From contig PLYN01000030.1 in the NCBI GenBank assembly GCA_003151815.1, positions 1 through 37,235 on the forward strand: a DNA stretch of 37,235 nt, given 5' to 3'. A model generated the notes under the pieces. The model made no database searches. It was not told the origin of the DNA and saw nothing but the letters and a program-made list of their open reading frames with translations. Below, one piece after another: positions 16,189-24,062 of the stretch; positions within the stretch are counted from its first letter, which is position 1, and each line of letters begins with the position of its first letter. This DNA comes from Bacteroidota bacterium. GTDB taxonomy: Bacteria; Bacteroidota; Bacteroidia; 2-12-FULL-35-15. A program made the translations under genes and the position numbers.

Positions 16189-16605
16189 TTAATGGTTAAT
16201 GATGGATTGTTTTTGTTCCACAATAGAACTTTCATTTTCGAATGTTGCTGATACTAATTTTCCGAAAATATTAAATTGTACTCTAAATGAATTATAAACC
16301 AATGAACTGGATTCCATTATGAATCCGTCTTCCCTATATGGTTTTAATTGAACTTCAATACTTTTTTCATTCGGTAATAGAAATGTTATTTGACAAAATA
16401 TTCCTTTATTTTTAATTGGCTGTTTTTTGTTATCAAGCAAATAAGAATAAAAGAACGGATATATTGTTTTTACTTCAATATTATAATTTTGAACTGATTT
16501 ATATTCGCCTCCATGCGGACCTGTCATTAATTGAAATGAATCAAAAAAGTATATGAAAAATGCAAACAAAAAAGGTAAACCATACAAGAAAAGTTTTAAT
16601 TTCAT
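16189..16605 (-). CDS. Membrane-anchored protein with GPHGG motif, 138 aa
   Basis: An N-terminal signal/anchor (about 3-22, KLFLYGLPFLFAFFIYFFD), then MTGPHGGEYKSVQNYNIEVK and a beta-rich remainder (KGIFCQITFLLPNEKSIEVQ; VRVQFNIFGKLVSATFE-like). A Gly-x-His-Gly-Gly segment preceding a short beta strand recalls the metal-binding N-terminal part of CzcB/CusB-type adaptors and related small periplasmic proteins; a copper or zinc role is inference. It is monocistronic with one of the clearest regulon promoters in the window, divergent from the erythromycin-esterase-like gene. Confidence 0.75.
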   Translation of the reverse strand: MKLKLFLYGLPFLFAFFIYFFDSFQLMTGPHGGEYKSVQNYNIEVKTIYPFFYSYLLDNKKQPIKNKGIFCQITFLLPNEKSIEVQLKPYREDGFIMESSSLVYNSFRVQFNIFGKLVSATFENESSIVEQKQSIINH

Positions 16606-16623
16606 GATTTCATATTATTGTTA

Positions 16624-16688
16624 CAAATCTAACATCAATGCCTTTTAAGGGTAATGACCGGAGTCATAATAGGTGAAGATTCTTATCA
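16624..16688 (-). promoter_or_regulatory. Fnr-type boxes and perfect -7 element for the 138-aa gene
   Basis: Minus-strand -7 element TAGATTTG (16631 down to 16624) with its G 36.5 nt from the centre of TGACCGGAGTCA (16655-16666, exact) and 58.5 nt from aGATTCTTATCA (16677-16688, one mismatch). Confidence 0.7.
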
Positions 16689-16803
16689 TTTTTAATGGGT
16701 TGTGCTAAAAATTTGTTTAAAAAAAATGATAAATCCATAATTCAGAAAAATCGACTTCTTGTATTTTCTGGATTATTCAATCTGGTATTATCATGAAACT
16801 TTG

Positions 16804-16846
16804 TGACTATGATCATTTCAATTATTGAGACATCATTATTACTTTG
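16804..16846 (+). promoter_or_regulatory. Fnr-type box and -7 element for the erythromycin-esterase-like gene
   Basis: TGACTATGATCA (16804-16815, exact to TGAYnnnnRTCA) is centred 36.5 nt before the G of TTACTTTG (16839-16846). A half-site ATCA at 16790-16793 is at the distal position. The ATG follows 17 nt after the -7 element. Confidence 0.65.
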
Positions 16847-16862
16847 CATTAAAAACTAAAAA

Positions 16863-18203
16863 ATGATGAATGTTGGGAACAATGAACAAAGTTTGTATAA
16901 TATGAGCGATGTTATAGATTTATTACGCCATACTTCTTCCCCTCTTGAAAATATTGGAGATTTAGATCCATTGATGGATTATATTGGTGATGCAAAATAT
17001 GTTTTACTTGGTGAAGCGTCACATGGAACGCATGAATATTATACTTGGCGCATGAAAATTACACAACGTCTGATCAGGGAAAAAAAATTTTCTTTCATTG
17101 CTGTAGAAGGAGATTGGCCCGATTGCTACCGTGTAAATCGTTTTGTGAAAGGGTATGCTTATTCCGGAAAATCTGTTCATGAGGTTTTGAACGAGTTCAA
17201 TCGCTGGCCTACCTGGATGTGGGCTAATTGGGAAATGATGGCATTTGTAAAATGGCTTAAAAATTTCAATAAAGATTTGTCTCTTGAAAAGCGAATAGGT
17301 TTTTATGGATTAGATATTTATAGTTTTTGGGAATCGATGGAAGACATCATAAAGTATCTTGAAAAAAATGATACCGATGCATATAAAACTGCAAAGCAAG
17401 CAATGAAATGTTTTGAGCCTTTTGGAAAAGATGAGGGACAAAGCTATGCGCGCGCTTCTGCCCTTGTTTCGGATTTATGCGAAGGTGAAGTGATGAACCT
17501 TCTTACTGAAATTCGCAGCAAAATATCTCATTATAATTCCGATCATGAAAATGTTTTTAGCACTGAACAAAATGCTCTAATAGCAGTAAACGCTGAAAAA
17601 TATTACCGCGCGATGATGAAGGGTGGTCCGCAATCATGGAATATCCGGGATCGGCATATGGTATCAACGTTGGATCGACTGATGAAATTTCACGGAGAAA
17701 ATTCAAAAACAATTATTTGGGAACACAACACGCATATTGGTGATGCAAGAGCAACCGACATGGCTTCCGAAGGAATGGTTAATGTTGGACAATTAGTTAC
17801 CGAGCAACATGCTGAAGAAGGTGTGGTATCTGTTGGTTTCGGTTCATACAGGGGCAGTGTGATTGCCGGAAGAAATTGGGGTGATATGATGCGGGAAATA
17901 AAACTTCCAAAAGCGATTGATGGTAGTTGGGAGCATATTTTTCATATAGCAAGTCGGGGAAAAAACAAGCTTCTGATAATGGATAAAGTGAAAGATGAGG
18001 ATTGCGTTTCTTCATATATCGGGCATAGAGCAGTGGGTGTTGTTTATAATCCCGAGTATGAAAAATTAGGAAATTATGTTCCAACAATTTTACCGATGAG
18101 ATACGATGCATTTATTTATATTGATGAGACAACTGCGCTACACCCTTTACATATTGAGGCTGATGGACATCAAACTCCGGAAACTTTTCCATTCGGTGTT
18201 TAG
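16863..18203 (+). CDS. Erythromycin-esterase-family protein
   Basis: 446 residues. The family core YVLLGEASHGTHEYYTWR (46-63; Glu51 and His54), the segment VEGDWPDCYRVNRFVKG (81-97), GFYGLDIYSFWESM, and WEHNTHIGDARATD carry the conserved acidic and His residues of the Ere/succinoglycan-synthesis family. Despite the name, chromosomal members are rarely macrolide esterases; several belong to stress or dormancy regulons. Met2 is an alternative start. Divergent from the HGG gene and followed by an unknown protein gene. Together with the phosphoribosyltransferase at 13982 it parallels the two domains fused in mycobacterial Rv2030c (recalled). Confidence 0.92.
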   Translation: MMNVGNNEQSLYNMSDVIDLLRHTSSPLENIGDLDPLMDYIGDAKYVLLGEASHGTHEYYTWRMKITQRLIREKKFSFIAVEGDWPDCYRVNRFVKGYAYSGKSVHEVLNEFNRWPTWMWANWEMMAFVKWLKNFNKDLSLEKRIGFYGLDIYSFWESMEDIIKYLEKNDTDAYKTAKQAMKCFEPFGKDEGQSYARASALVSDLCEGEVMNLLTEIRSKISHYNSDHENVFSTEQNALIAVNAEKYYRAMMKGGPQSWNIRDRHMVSTLDRLMKFHGENSKTIIWEHNTHIGDARATDMASEGMVNVGQLVTEQHAEEGVVSVGFGSYRGSVIAGRNWGDMMREIKLPKAIDGSWEHIFHIASRGKNKLLIMDKVKDEDCVSSYIGHRAVGVVYNPEYEKLGNYVPTILPMRYDAFIYIDETTALHPLHIEADGHQTPETFPFGV

Positions 18204-18317
18204 TTTAAATGATAAATCGCATAAAATTATTTAATGCTTTATATTTTAAATCTTGCCAACTCATTCTTTCTTTGTAAAGAAAATATAAAATTTAACGTGT
18301 ATCCAAACAAATCAATT

Positions 18318-18794
18318 ATGAACTCAACAGAAGTGAAGAATGCAAACACTTTAAAAAGTGAACGTTCGGAAATTCGACATTTTAAGATCAGAAAAATTTC
18401 AGAATTAAAAAGAATTAATGTGTTTACTTCTTTTGATGGATTGGATATTGAATTGATAAAAGTAATTGATATTAAAATTCCGTTGATATTAGAATCGCTG
18501 AATGATGGTGAAATGAAGGAAGATCGTTTAGAAATTACAAATAAAGTTTATCCATTTTATTTGAACGATGAAATTGACGATGCATTCTACCCTTTTAGTT
18601 CAGATCAATTGGAGGAAATTTCGATTGTAAATAGTTTAAGGAAACTGGTAGATTTTTTTTCTTTGGAAAATCTTTTTACAAACTTATTTGATAGGAAAAA
18701 GTTCAGAAAATCTTTTTCATCCTCAAACAAAAAAGAAAGAGATTCAGGTTTTAGGTATAATGATAAATATTATTTTGGTTTTTTTTATGCATAG
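18318..18794 (+). CDS. Unknown acidic protein, 158 aa
   Basis: Starting at the ATG 18318 it reads MNSTEVKNANTLKSERSEIR, then a likely beta-sandwich half (KRINVFTSFDGLDIELIKVI) and a charged, Ser/Phe-rich C terminus. The frame is open from an upstream ATG at 18234 (186 aa), but that extension is hydrophobic and unlike coding sequence, and a possible -7 element TTTCTTTG (18267-18274) lies within it, so the shorter form is preferred. At the distal-box distance (18210-18221) stands TGATAAATcgCA, two mismatches, not enough to claim. Function unknown. Confidence 0.55.
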   Translation: MNSTEVKNANTLKSERSEIRHFKIRKISELKRINVFTSFDGLDIELIKVIDIKIPLILESLNDGEMKEDRLEITNKVYPFYLNDEIDDAFYPFSSDQLEEISIVNSLRKLVDFFSLENLFTNLFDRKKFRKSFSSSNKKERDSGFRYNDKYYFGFFYA

Positions 18795-18851
18795 AATTTC
18801 TTTGAATTTTAATAAAAAAGTATTTGCCTATTTTTAAAAAGCTGCACAACA

Positions 18852-19244
18852 ATGAAACATAAAATTATTTTATTAGTAATAGGGTTAAACATTTTTTTCA
18901 GTTTTTTAACTTCGAAAGCAATTGCATCTGATATGGATTCAAAAAATTTCGGCGGAAAAAGTTGTGATAAACTGATCTCAGAATTGAATGAAAATTTCTT
19001 TGCAGGAAATATTTCAGTATTGGTTTATCCCAATCCAGGCAATGATCATGTGATAGTCGGAGCGAATGGTTCCATTATACAATCTCTTAAAATCATTAAT
19101 TTTCTTGGTCAGATTATGCTGCAAATGGAACCCAAAAGCACACGGTTGGAAATAGATTTACTCGAACTGCAACCAGGTATATATTTTATACAATTACAGA
19201 TCAATAATATATTGCTAACAAAAAGATTGGAAATTATCAGATAA
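18852..19244 (+). CDS. Small secreted protein consisting mainly of a T9SS C-terminal sorting domain
   Basis: 130 residues. Signal peptide (about 1-25, MKHKIILLVIGLNIFFSFLT, cleaved near AIA), a linker with one Cys, then from residue 54 the whole Por secretion C-terminal domain: VYPNPGNDHVIV, LKIINFLGQIM, and ELQPGIYFIQLQINNILLTK ending RLEIIR. In the usual case this domain is the last 80 residues of a much longer cargo, which it directs to the type IX secretion system. Here the cargo is only about 30 residues. It may be a decapitated gene or a free sorting domain. Confidence 0.8.
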   Translation: MKHKIILLVIGLNIFFSFLTSKAIASDMDSKNFGGKSCDKLISELNENFFAGNISVLVYPNPGNDHVIVGANGSIIQSLKIINFLGQIMLQMEPKSTRLEIDLLELQPGIYFIQLQINNILLTKRLEIIR

Positions 19245-19281
19245 GGTTAATTTATTTTTCAAATCTTTAAAATTGATTATG

Positions 19282-19324
19282 TGATAAATATCACTGCATT
19301 GTTTTATGTTTTTCATTTCATTTG
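19282..19324 (+). promoter_or_regulatory. Fnr-type box and -7-like element for the CBS gene
   Basis: TGATAAATATCA (19282-19293, exact) has its centre 36.5 nt from the G of TTCATTTG (19317-19324), one mismatch to TAnnTTTG. The leader to the ATG is about 45 nt. Confidence 0.65.
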
Positions 19325-19375
19325 TCTAAAAATATCTGATTTCTTCGCGAGTGAAAATTTTTATTAGTTGAGTAT

Positions 19376-19813
19376 ATGAAAGTGAAAGATATTATGACTT
19401 CAAATTTATTGAAGTATTGTAATCCTGAAACCAGCATCCATGATGCTGAAGTATTGATGAAAATAAATAATTTGAGAGTTTTGCCGGTCCTCGATAACTC
19501 TAATAAAGTAGTAGGTCTTATAACAGATCACGATATCAAAAATACACTTTCAAAAGTTCATGGAAAATTATCCGCGTTATTAAACGTAGGTGAAATAATG
19601 ATCAAAAAAATTCATACTGTTAACGCTGATGATAACATTTCTTCTGCTCTTGACTATATGATAAAAAATCAGGTTGGCAGCGTTCCTGTGGTCGATGAAA
19701 ATGGAAAACTGAAAGGAATTGTTTCCTTATTTAAGTTAATTTCAATTAACAATAATAGAGTTATAGCAATAAAGAGAATGGAAGCAAATTCTGTTATGGA
19801 AGAAAGTTTTTAG
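19376..19813 (+). CDS. Two-CBS-domain protein
   Basis: 145 residues forming a tandem CBS (Bateman) pair: VKDIMTSNLLKYCNPETSIH to VVGLITDHDIKN (1-60) and VGEIMIKKIHTVNADDNISS to LKGIVSLFKLI (72-125). The typical hydrophobic and Asp residues of adenosyl-ligand binding (GLITDHD) are present. No other domain, so it probably senses AMP/ATP/NAD-type ligands and regulates a partner. Hypoxic response protein 1 of mycobacteria (Rv2626c) is of the same design. Single gene under the box promoter just upstream. Confidence 0.92.
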   Translation: MKVKDIMTSNLLKYCNPETSIHDAEVLMKINNLRVLPVLDNSNKVVGLITDHDIKNTLSKVHGKLSALLNVGEIMIKKIHTVNADDNISSALDYMIKNQVGSVPVVDENGKLKGIVSLFKLISINNNRVIAIKRMEANSVMEESF

Positions 19814-19830
19814 GTAAGAAAGCAATACAA

Positions 19831-20007
19831 TCATTTTTCTTTTGAAGGACTTATCTCCGGATTAAAATTAGGTTTAATTTCCGGCGATGGGTGATATGGT
19901 TCATTCTTTTCCGGCTTCGGTGATATCTCAGGTGTTTTTCTTGGCGAATAAGGAGGAGCTTGAGGTATAGGTTCAATTTCCGGGTTTTGTTTTTTTTGAC
20001 TTTTCAT
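19831..20007 (-). CDS. Small proline-rich repeat protein, 58 aa
   Basis: Contains four imperfect PEI-x-P units (PEIEPIPQ, PEISPKPE, PEIKPNFN, PEISPSKE) with Pro, Glu and Lys making up much of it; no Cys, no signal peptide. Likely unstructured. The regular period of the PEI units and the absence of stops argue for real coding. Convergent with the CBS gene; the promoter region is occupied by the palindrome at 20030-20103. Function unknown. Confidence 0.55.
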   Translation of the reverse strand: MKSQKKQNPEIEPIPQAPPYSPRKTPEISPKPEKNEPYHPSPEIKPNFNPEISPSKEK

Positions 20008-20029
20008 TTATTGTAATTTTATCTATTGC

Positions 20030-20103
20030 CGTCATTACGAGGAACGAAGCAATCTCCATATGAAGCTCTTCAAAGAGATTGATTCGTTCCTCGCAATGAA
20101 CGT
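20030..20103. repeat. Dispersed palindrome (GAGGAACGAAGCAATC type)
   Basis: CGTCATTACGAGGAACGAAG (from 20030) and TTCGTTCCTCGCAATGAACG (to 20103) form an imperfect long inverted repeat around a short loop. Part of the same core occurs at 16020-16035. Confidence 0.75.
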
Positions 20104-20111
20104 AACAAATT

Positions 20112-21173
20112 TTAATTCTTCAAGTCGGTTAATTTTTTCAAATTCAGGATTCTGATAATTCCATTGTTTGTTTCTATTAATCCTTCTTCTTTGAAATCGG
20201 TAAGGTTTCGGCTTACTGATTCCGGTGATATTCCTGCTATTGCGGATATGTTTTCGCGGTGAGCAGGAAATGTAGATTCTTCAGCATCTTCAATTTGGTA
20301 TTTTTTGAAAATAAAGATCAATGCCTCTGCTACTCGTTTTCTGGCAGAATCGTATGCCAGCTTTATTAATTTTTCTTCTGCCTGCACAAGGTCATTGGTA
20401 ATGAATTTGATGAATTTTAAAGACACATCATTATTGGAATACAACAATTGAAAAAAGTCTTCCTGAGGAACTAAAGCTATTTCAGCGTTTTCTATCGCAA
20501 CGGCAGATTCTTTATATTTGCTTTCATCCAGCAAGGCCAAATGCCCGAAAAAATCTCCTTCTCCGTGAATCTCAGTAATATATTCTTTACCCCATTCATT
20601 CGTTTTATATGTTTTTACTTTCCCCGACACAATGAAATAAAGAAACTTGGTTAAATCCCCTTCCATGAAAACAAAATCTTTTTTTCTGATTTTTTTTATG
20701 GTTCTGTTTTCAGATAAGATATTGATGTTTTGAAGTGTTTTAGCGGTGTCAATAAAACTATTTAAACCCTCCAGATTATTTTTATATTTTGTTTTTAACA
20801 ATTGATTTTTTCTCAATCTTGAACTCACTATTTTTAATAGATCCTCCCCTCCGAAAGGTTTGGTAAGATAGTCGTCTGCGCCAAGATCCATTCCTTTTCT
20901 GAAATCAGCTTTATCTGCTTTTGCTGTTAAAAACACAAAAGGGGTTCCTATCATTTCCGGAAGATTTTCAATGGCTTGTAAAACGCCATAACCATCCAAT
21001 TCCGGCATCATGATATCGCAAAGTATCAGATCGGGTTTATCCTTTTTGGCGCGGTCTAGTCCGTCCAATCCATTATTGGCTGTAAAAACTTTGTATCCGG
21101 CTAATTCCAATAGTTCGGCTGTATTCTCACGTATGTCAACGCTATCTTCAATTATTAAAACTGTATCACTCAT
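20112..21173 (-). CDS. Receiver-Crp/Fnr hybrid transcription regulator
   Basis: 353 residues in three parts. A CheY-like receiver (1-120): acidic E9/D10, phospho-acceptor Asp53 in CDIMMP, Thr83, Lys105. A cyclic-nucleotide-binding-like domain (about 155-250, FVFMEGDLTKFLYFIVSGKV; GEGDFFGHLALLDES). A Crp-type winged helix (about 275-345) with recognition helix SPESVSRNLTDFKEEG: E318, S321 and R322 match the E-x-x-S-R of E. coli Fnr that reads TTGAT half-sites. It has no N-terminal Cys cluster, so it senses through phosphorylation, not through an Fnr iron-sulfur cluster. The kinase at 1109-2398 is a likely donor. Two exact Fnr-type boxes precede it, suggesting autoregulation. It is the prime candidate for the regulon described in the findings. 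Confidence 0.94.
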   Translation of the reverse strand: MSDTVLIIEDSVDIRENTAELLELAGYKVFTANNGLDGLDRAKKDKPDLILCDIMMPELDGYGVLQAIENLPEMIGTPFVFLTAKADKADFRKGMDLGADDYLTKPFGGEDLLKIVSSRLRKNQLLKTKYKNNLEGLNSFIDTAKTLQNINILSENRTIKKIRKKDFVFMEGDLTKFLYFIVSGKVKTYKTNEWGKEYITEIHGEGDFFGHLALLDESKYKESAVAIENAEIALVPQEDFFQLLYSNNDVSLKFIKFITNDLVQAEEKLIKLAYDSARKRVAEALIFIFKKYQIEDAEESTFPAHRENISAIAGISPESVSRNLTDFKEEGLIETNNGIIRILNLKKLTDLKN

Positions 21174-21245
21174 TTTATAGGGGTTTAATTGGTTTTAAAA
21201 TATAATTTATAAATTCTTAGAAAGTTCAAATATTAAATTAAGATG

Positions 21246-21319
21246 CAAAAGTAGATAGATAGATTTAATATAATATGATTAATATCACTTATCATTCGAT
21301 TAATGGGTGATATTAATCA
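21246..21319 (-). promoter_or_regulatory. Promoter of the hybrid regulator with two exact Fnr-type boxes
   Basis: Minus-strand -7 element TACTTTTG (21253 down to 21246, perfect). The box TGATTAATATCA (21276-21287) is centred 35.5 nt away, one base closer than at other promoters, and a second, TGATATTAATCA (21308-21319), lies 32 bp further upstream. The second box is identical to the one before the receiver gene at 479. Confidence 0.65.
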
Positions 21320-21511
21320 GCAAATTAATTTTTATCTCTCTGTTTTTAAATCAATTACAATTGATTTTTTAGATGTAATTAATTGAAAATAAATTAAATA
21401 CGAACAATTAATCTGAAAGTTTTAAAATGTCAATTGATTAAAAATTTAGTGATATTTTTTTAATTTTTTTTAAAGCGAAGAAGTTTTCGTTCGCTTCAAG
21501 CATCCTTACAG

Positions 21512-21519
21512 TATATTTG
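21512..21519 (+). promoter_or_regulatory. -7 element of dcp
   Basis: TATATTTG matches TAnnTTTG perfectly. A GC-containing hairpin (AAGCGAA...TTCGCTT, 21473-21497) lies just upstream. No Fnr-type box at the regulon distance. The long leader to 21753 contains the repeat at 21566-21706. The rest of 21320-21752 is AT-rich and holds no gene. Confidence 0.55.
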
Positions 21520-21565
21520 CATCAAATAAAAATCATTCTTCAATAAGTCATATGGGATAAAAATT

Positions 21566-21706
21566 AAACCACATAGGCACATAAGGAAAATAAGATAAAC
21601 AAACTAAGAAAAATAAATTTTTACACATAGTCTTTCTCTCTTTCCCAATTTATCGGGAACTATGCAAAACTTTAAATAAGATATAAACTATGTTTCTATG
21701 TGGTTA
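21566..21706. repeat. ACCACATAG repeat element, copy 1
   Basis: Ends AAACCACATAGGCACATAAG and TATGTTTCTATGTGGTTAA are inverted repeats. The interior shares AGAAAAATAAATTTTTACAC-ATAG and the ATTTATyGGG(A/G)-ACTATGyAAAACTTT stretch with copy 2 at 29977-30136. No coding potential. It lies in the leader of dcp. Confidence 0.75.
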
Positions 21707-21752
21707 AATAATTTAAATACGAGAAGCAAATAAATACTTAAAAAAATCAAAT

Positions 21753-23792
21753 ATGAAAAATCCATTATTAGAAGAATTTAACACTCCGTTCAATACTATT
21801 CCTTTCGAAGAGATAAAATTAGAACATTATCAACCTGCCATGGTAAAGGCAATGGAAATGGGTAAAGCAGATATTCAAGCGATTAAAAATAATTCTTTTA
21901 GCCCTGATTTTAACAATACCATTGAAGCTTTGGAAAGAAGCGGTAAACAATTGGATGTCATTTCCAGCATTTTTTTTAATCTGCATAGTTGTGAAACCAA
22001 CGATGAAATGCAACAGATTGCTCAGGAGCTATCGCCCATGTTGTCGGCGTATGCGGATGACATATTGTTGGATGAGGATCTGTTTAAAAGAATTAAAGTT
22101 GCCTACGAAAAAACCGACAAACAAAAGCTTTCTAAAGAAGCAGCAATGCTATTAGAAAAAACATATAAAAGCTTTGTCAGGAATGGCGCTAACCTGGATG
22201 ATGAATCGAAAAAAATACTGAAAGAACTCAATACCCAACTCTCAATGTTAAGTTTAACATTTGGAGAAAATTTATTAAAAGATTCCAATCAATTTGAACT
22301 TTGGATAGAAAATGAAAAAGATCTGGCCGGTTTGCCCGATGGCGTTAAAGAAGCAGCTAGCATGTCTGCTAAAGAAAAGGGTAAAGACAATTTATGGTTA
22401 TTTACTTTAGATTACCCTTCTTATATTCCATTCATGATGTTCTCCGAAAAAAGAGAATTGCGCCAAAAAATCTACATGGCATTTGGTTCGAGATCCTTCA
22501 ACGACAATGAATACAACAATGAAAAAATCGTTAAAGAGATAGCTGCGGCTAGACATAAAAAAGCTGTATTGCTTGGTTATGCATCACATGCAGATATTGT
22601 TTTGGAAGAACGTATGGCTGAAAAACCCGCCAGAGTTTATAGTTTATTAAATGAACTTTTAGAACACGCGAAGCCTGTTGCCATAAAAGAACTAAAGGAA
22701 ATACAGGAATTGTGTAATAAGCTGAATGGGCCGAATCCAATGGAACGATGGGACTTCTCCTATTATTCAGAAAAATTAAAGAACGAGAAATTTGCCATCA
22801 ACGATGAAATCCTAAAACCTTATTTTCAGTTGGAAAAGGTAATTGATGGTGCTTTCAAAACTGCTCAGAAATTATATGGCATTACTTTCGAGAAACGCGA
22901 TGATATTCAAAAATATCATAAAGAAGTTACAACTTACGAAGTAAAAACAGAAGATGGAAATCATCTGGCAGTTTTTTATGCCGATTTTTTTCCAAGAGCA
23001 AGCAAGCGCAATGGTGCATGGATGACTTCTTTTAGAGGTCAGAATAAATACGATAACAAAGAGCAACGGCCACTGGTTTCCATTGTTTGCAACTTCACCA
23101 AACCTACCGAAACAAAACCTTCTTTACTTACTTTTAATGAAGTAACAACTTTGTTCCATGAGTTCGGGCATGCATTGCATGGTATGTTAGCGGATGGACA
23201 TTACGAAAGTTTAAGTGGCACTTCTGTATATTGGGACTTTGTAGAGTTGCCGTCTCAACTAATGGAAAACTGGTGCTACGAAAAAGAATGCCTGGATATG
23301 TTTGCGAGGCATTATCAAACCAACGAATTAATTCCAATTGAATTGGTGCAAAAAATAAAAGACAGCGCTAATTTTTTAAGTGGATATCAAACGGTTCGTC
23401 AGGTTGGATTAGGACGATTAGATCTTGCGTGGCATAACCTAACTGAGATACCAACAAATTCTGTTAGCGAATTTGAAACCAACGCTACCATAGAAACTGA
23501 ATTGTTCGCGCCTGTTAAAGGAATTAATACTTCCTGCGCATTTTCGCATATATTTCAAGGAGGATATTCTGCAGGATATTATAGCTATAAATGGGCGGAA
23601 GTGCTGGAAGCAGATACTTTTGAATATTTTTTAGAGACAGGAGTTTTTAATAAAGAAACAGCAAAAAAATTCAGGGATAATATCCTTTCCCGCGGTGGCA
23701 GCGAACATCCAATGGAATTGTATAAAAAATTCAGGGGGCAGGAACCTTCTACAAAAGCGCTATTAAGGAAGAGCGGACTTTTGAAAAAATAG
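21753..23792 (+). CDS. dcp: M3-family peptidyl-dipeptidase / oligopeptidase (Dcp-like)
   Basis: 679 residues, the normal length for the M3A group. The zinc site HEFGHALH starts at His469 (H469, E470, H473), with the third ligand region VYWDFVELPSQLMENW about 27 residues later and the substrate-binding C-terminal GYSAGYYSYKWAEVLEADTF. It begins NPLLEEFNTPFNTIPFEEIK, typical of Dcp. A cytoplasmic enzyme that trims peptides from protein breakdown. The last 230 bp are repeated downstream at 24361-24599, with a broken toxin-antitoxin pair in between. Confidence 0.95.
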   Translation: MKNPLLEEFNTPFNTIPFEEIKLEHYQPAMVKAMEMGKADIQAIKNNSFSPDFNNTIEALERSGKQLDVISSIFFNLHSCETNDEMQQIAQELSPMLSAYADDILLDEDLFKRIKVAYEKTDKQKLSKEAAMLLEKTYKSFVRNGANLDDESKKILKELNTQLSMLSLTFGENLLKDSNQFELWIENEKDLAGLPDGVKEAASMSAKEKGKDNLWLFTLDYPSYIPFMMFSEKRELRQKIYMAFGSRSFNDNEYNNEKIVKEIAAARHKKAVLLGYASHADIVLEERMAEKPARVYSLLNELLEHAKPVAIKELKEIQELCNKLNGPNPMERWDFSYYSEKLKNEKFAINDEILKPYFQLEKVIDGAFKTAQKLYGITFEKRDDIQKYHKEVTTYEVKTEDGNHLAVFYADFFPRASKRNGAWMTSFRGQNKYDNKEQRPLVSIVCNFTKPTETKPSLLTFNEVTTLFHEFGHALHGMLADGHYESLSGTSVYWDFVELPSQLMENWCYEKECLDMFARHYQTNELIPIELVQKIKDSANFLSGYQTVRQVGLGRLDLAWHNLTEIPTNSVSEFETNATIETELFAPVKGINTSCAFSHIFQGGYSAGYYSYKWAEVLEADTFEYFLETGVFNKETAKKFRDNILSRGGSEHPMELYKKFRGQEPSTKALLRKSGLLKK

Positions 23793-23847
23793 TTGTTAGT
23801 ATTGAAATTATTGAATAAAGGTTATTTAATTTGACAATATTTTTAAG

Positions 23848-23855
23848 TAAATTTG
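23848..23855 (+). promoter_or_regulatory. -7 element of the RelE-type module
   Basis: TAAATTTG fits TAnnTTTG perfectly and lies 15 bp before the ATG at 23871. No Fnr-type box upstream. Confidence 0.5.
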
Positions 23856-23870
23856 TTAAAACAAAAAACA

Positions 23871-24062
23871 ATGACTGGGCTAAAAATAAAAAAATCGCTT
23901 TTAGAAATTGCTAATAGAGTAGCACCTTCTACCACACTCGAAGAAGTATATGAACAACTTTCATTACTTGCAGATATTGAAACATCGGAAGAACAAGAAA
24001 AACAAGGGAAGGTATTTACGCACAAAGAAGTGGAGAAAAAAGCAAAAAAATGGTTGAAATAA
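23871..24062 (+). CDS. Antitoxin-like protein of a RelE/ParE module
   Basis: 63 residues from the ATG at 23871: MTGLKIKKSLLEIANRVAPS, then TTLEEVYEQLSLLADIETSE and a Lys-rich C terminus (THKEVEKKAKKWLK). A TTG at 23853 in the same frame would overlap the -7 element, so ATG is preferred. Helical and short, overlapping the toxin gene by 13 bp in the classical antitoxin-first order; its C-terminal pattern (HKEVEKKAKKWLK) resembles that of the antitoxin at 27478-27657 (SHSKVKKMVAKWNK). It would bind and neutralise the toxin, but that gene is broken. Confidence 0.7.
   Translation: MTGLKIKKSLLEIANRVAPSTTLEEVYEQLSLLADIETSEEQEKQGKVFTHKEVEKKAKKWLK

Noticed and set aside
18761-18804. Box TGATAAATATtA before the sorting-domain gene
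   Set aside because: Spacing to TTTCTTTG is 37.5 nt and the -7 element is imperfect; left as marginal.
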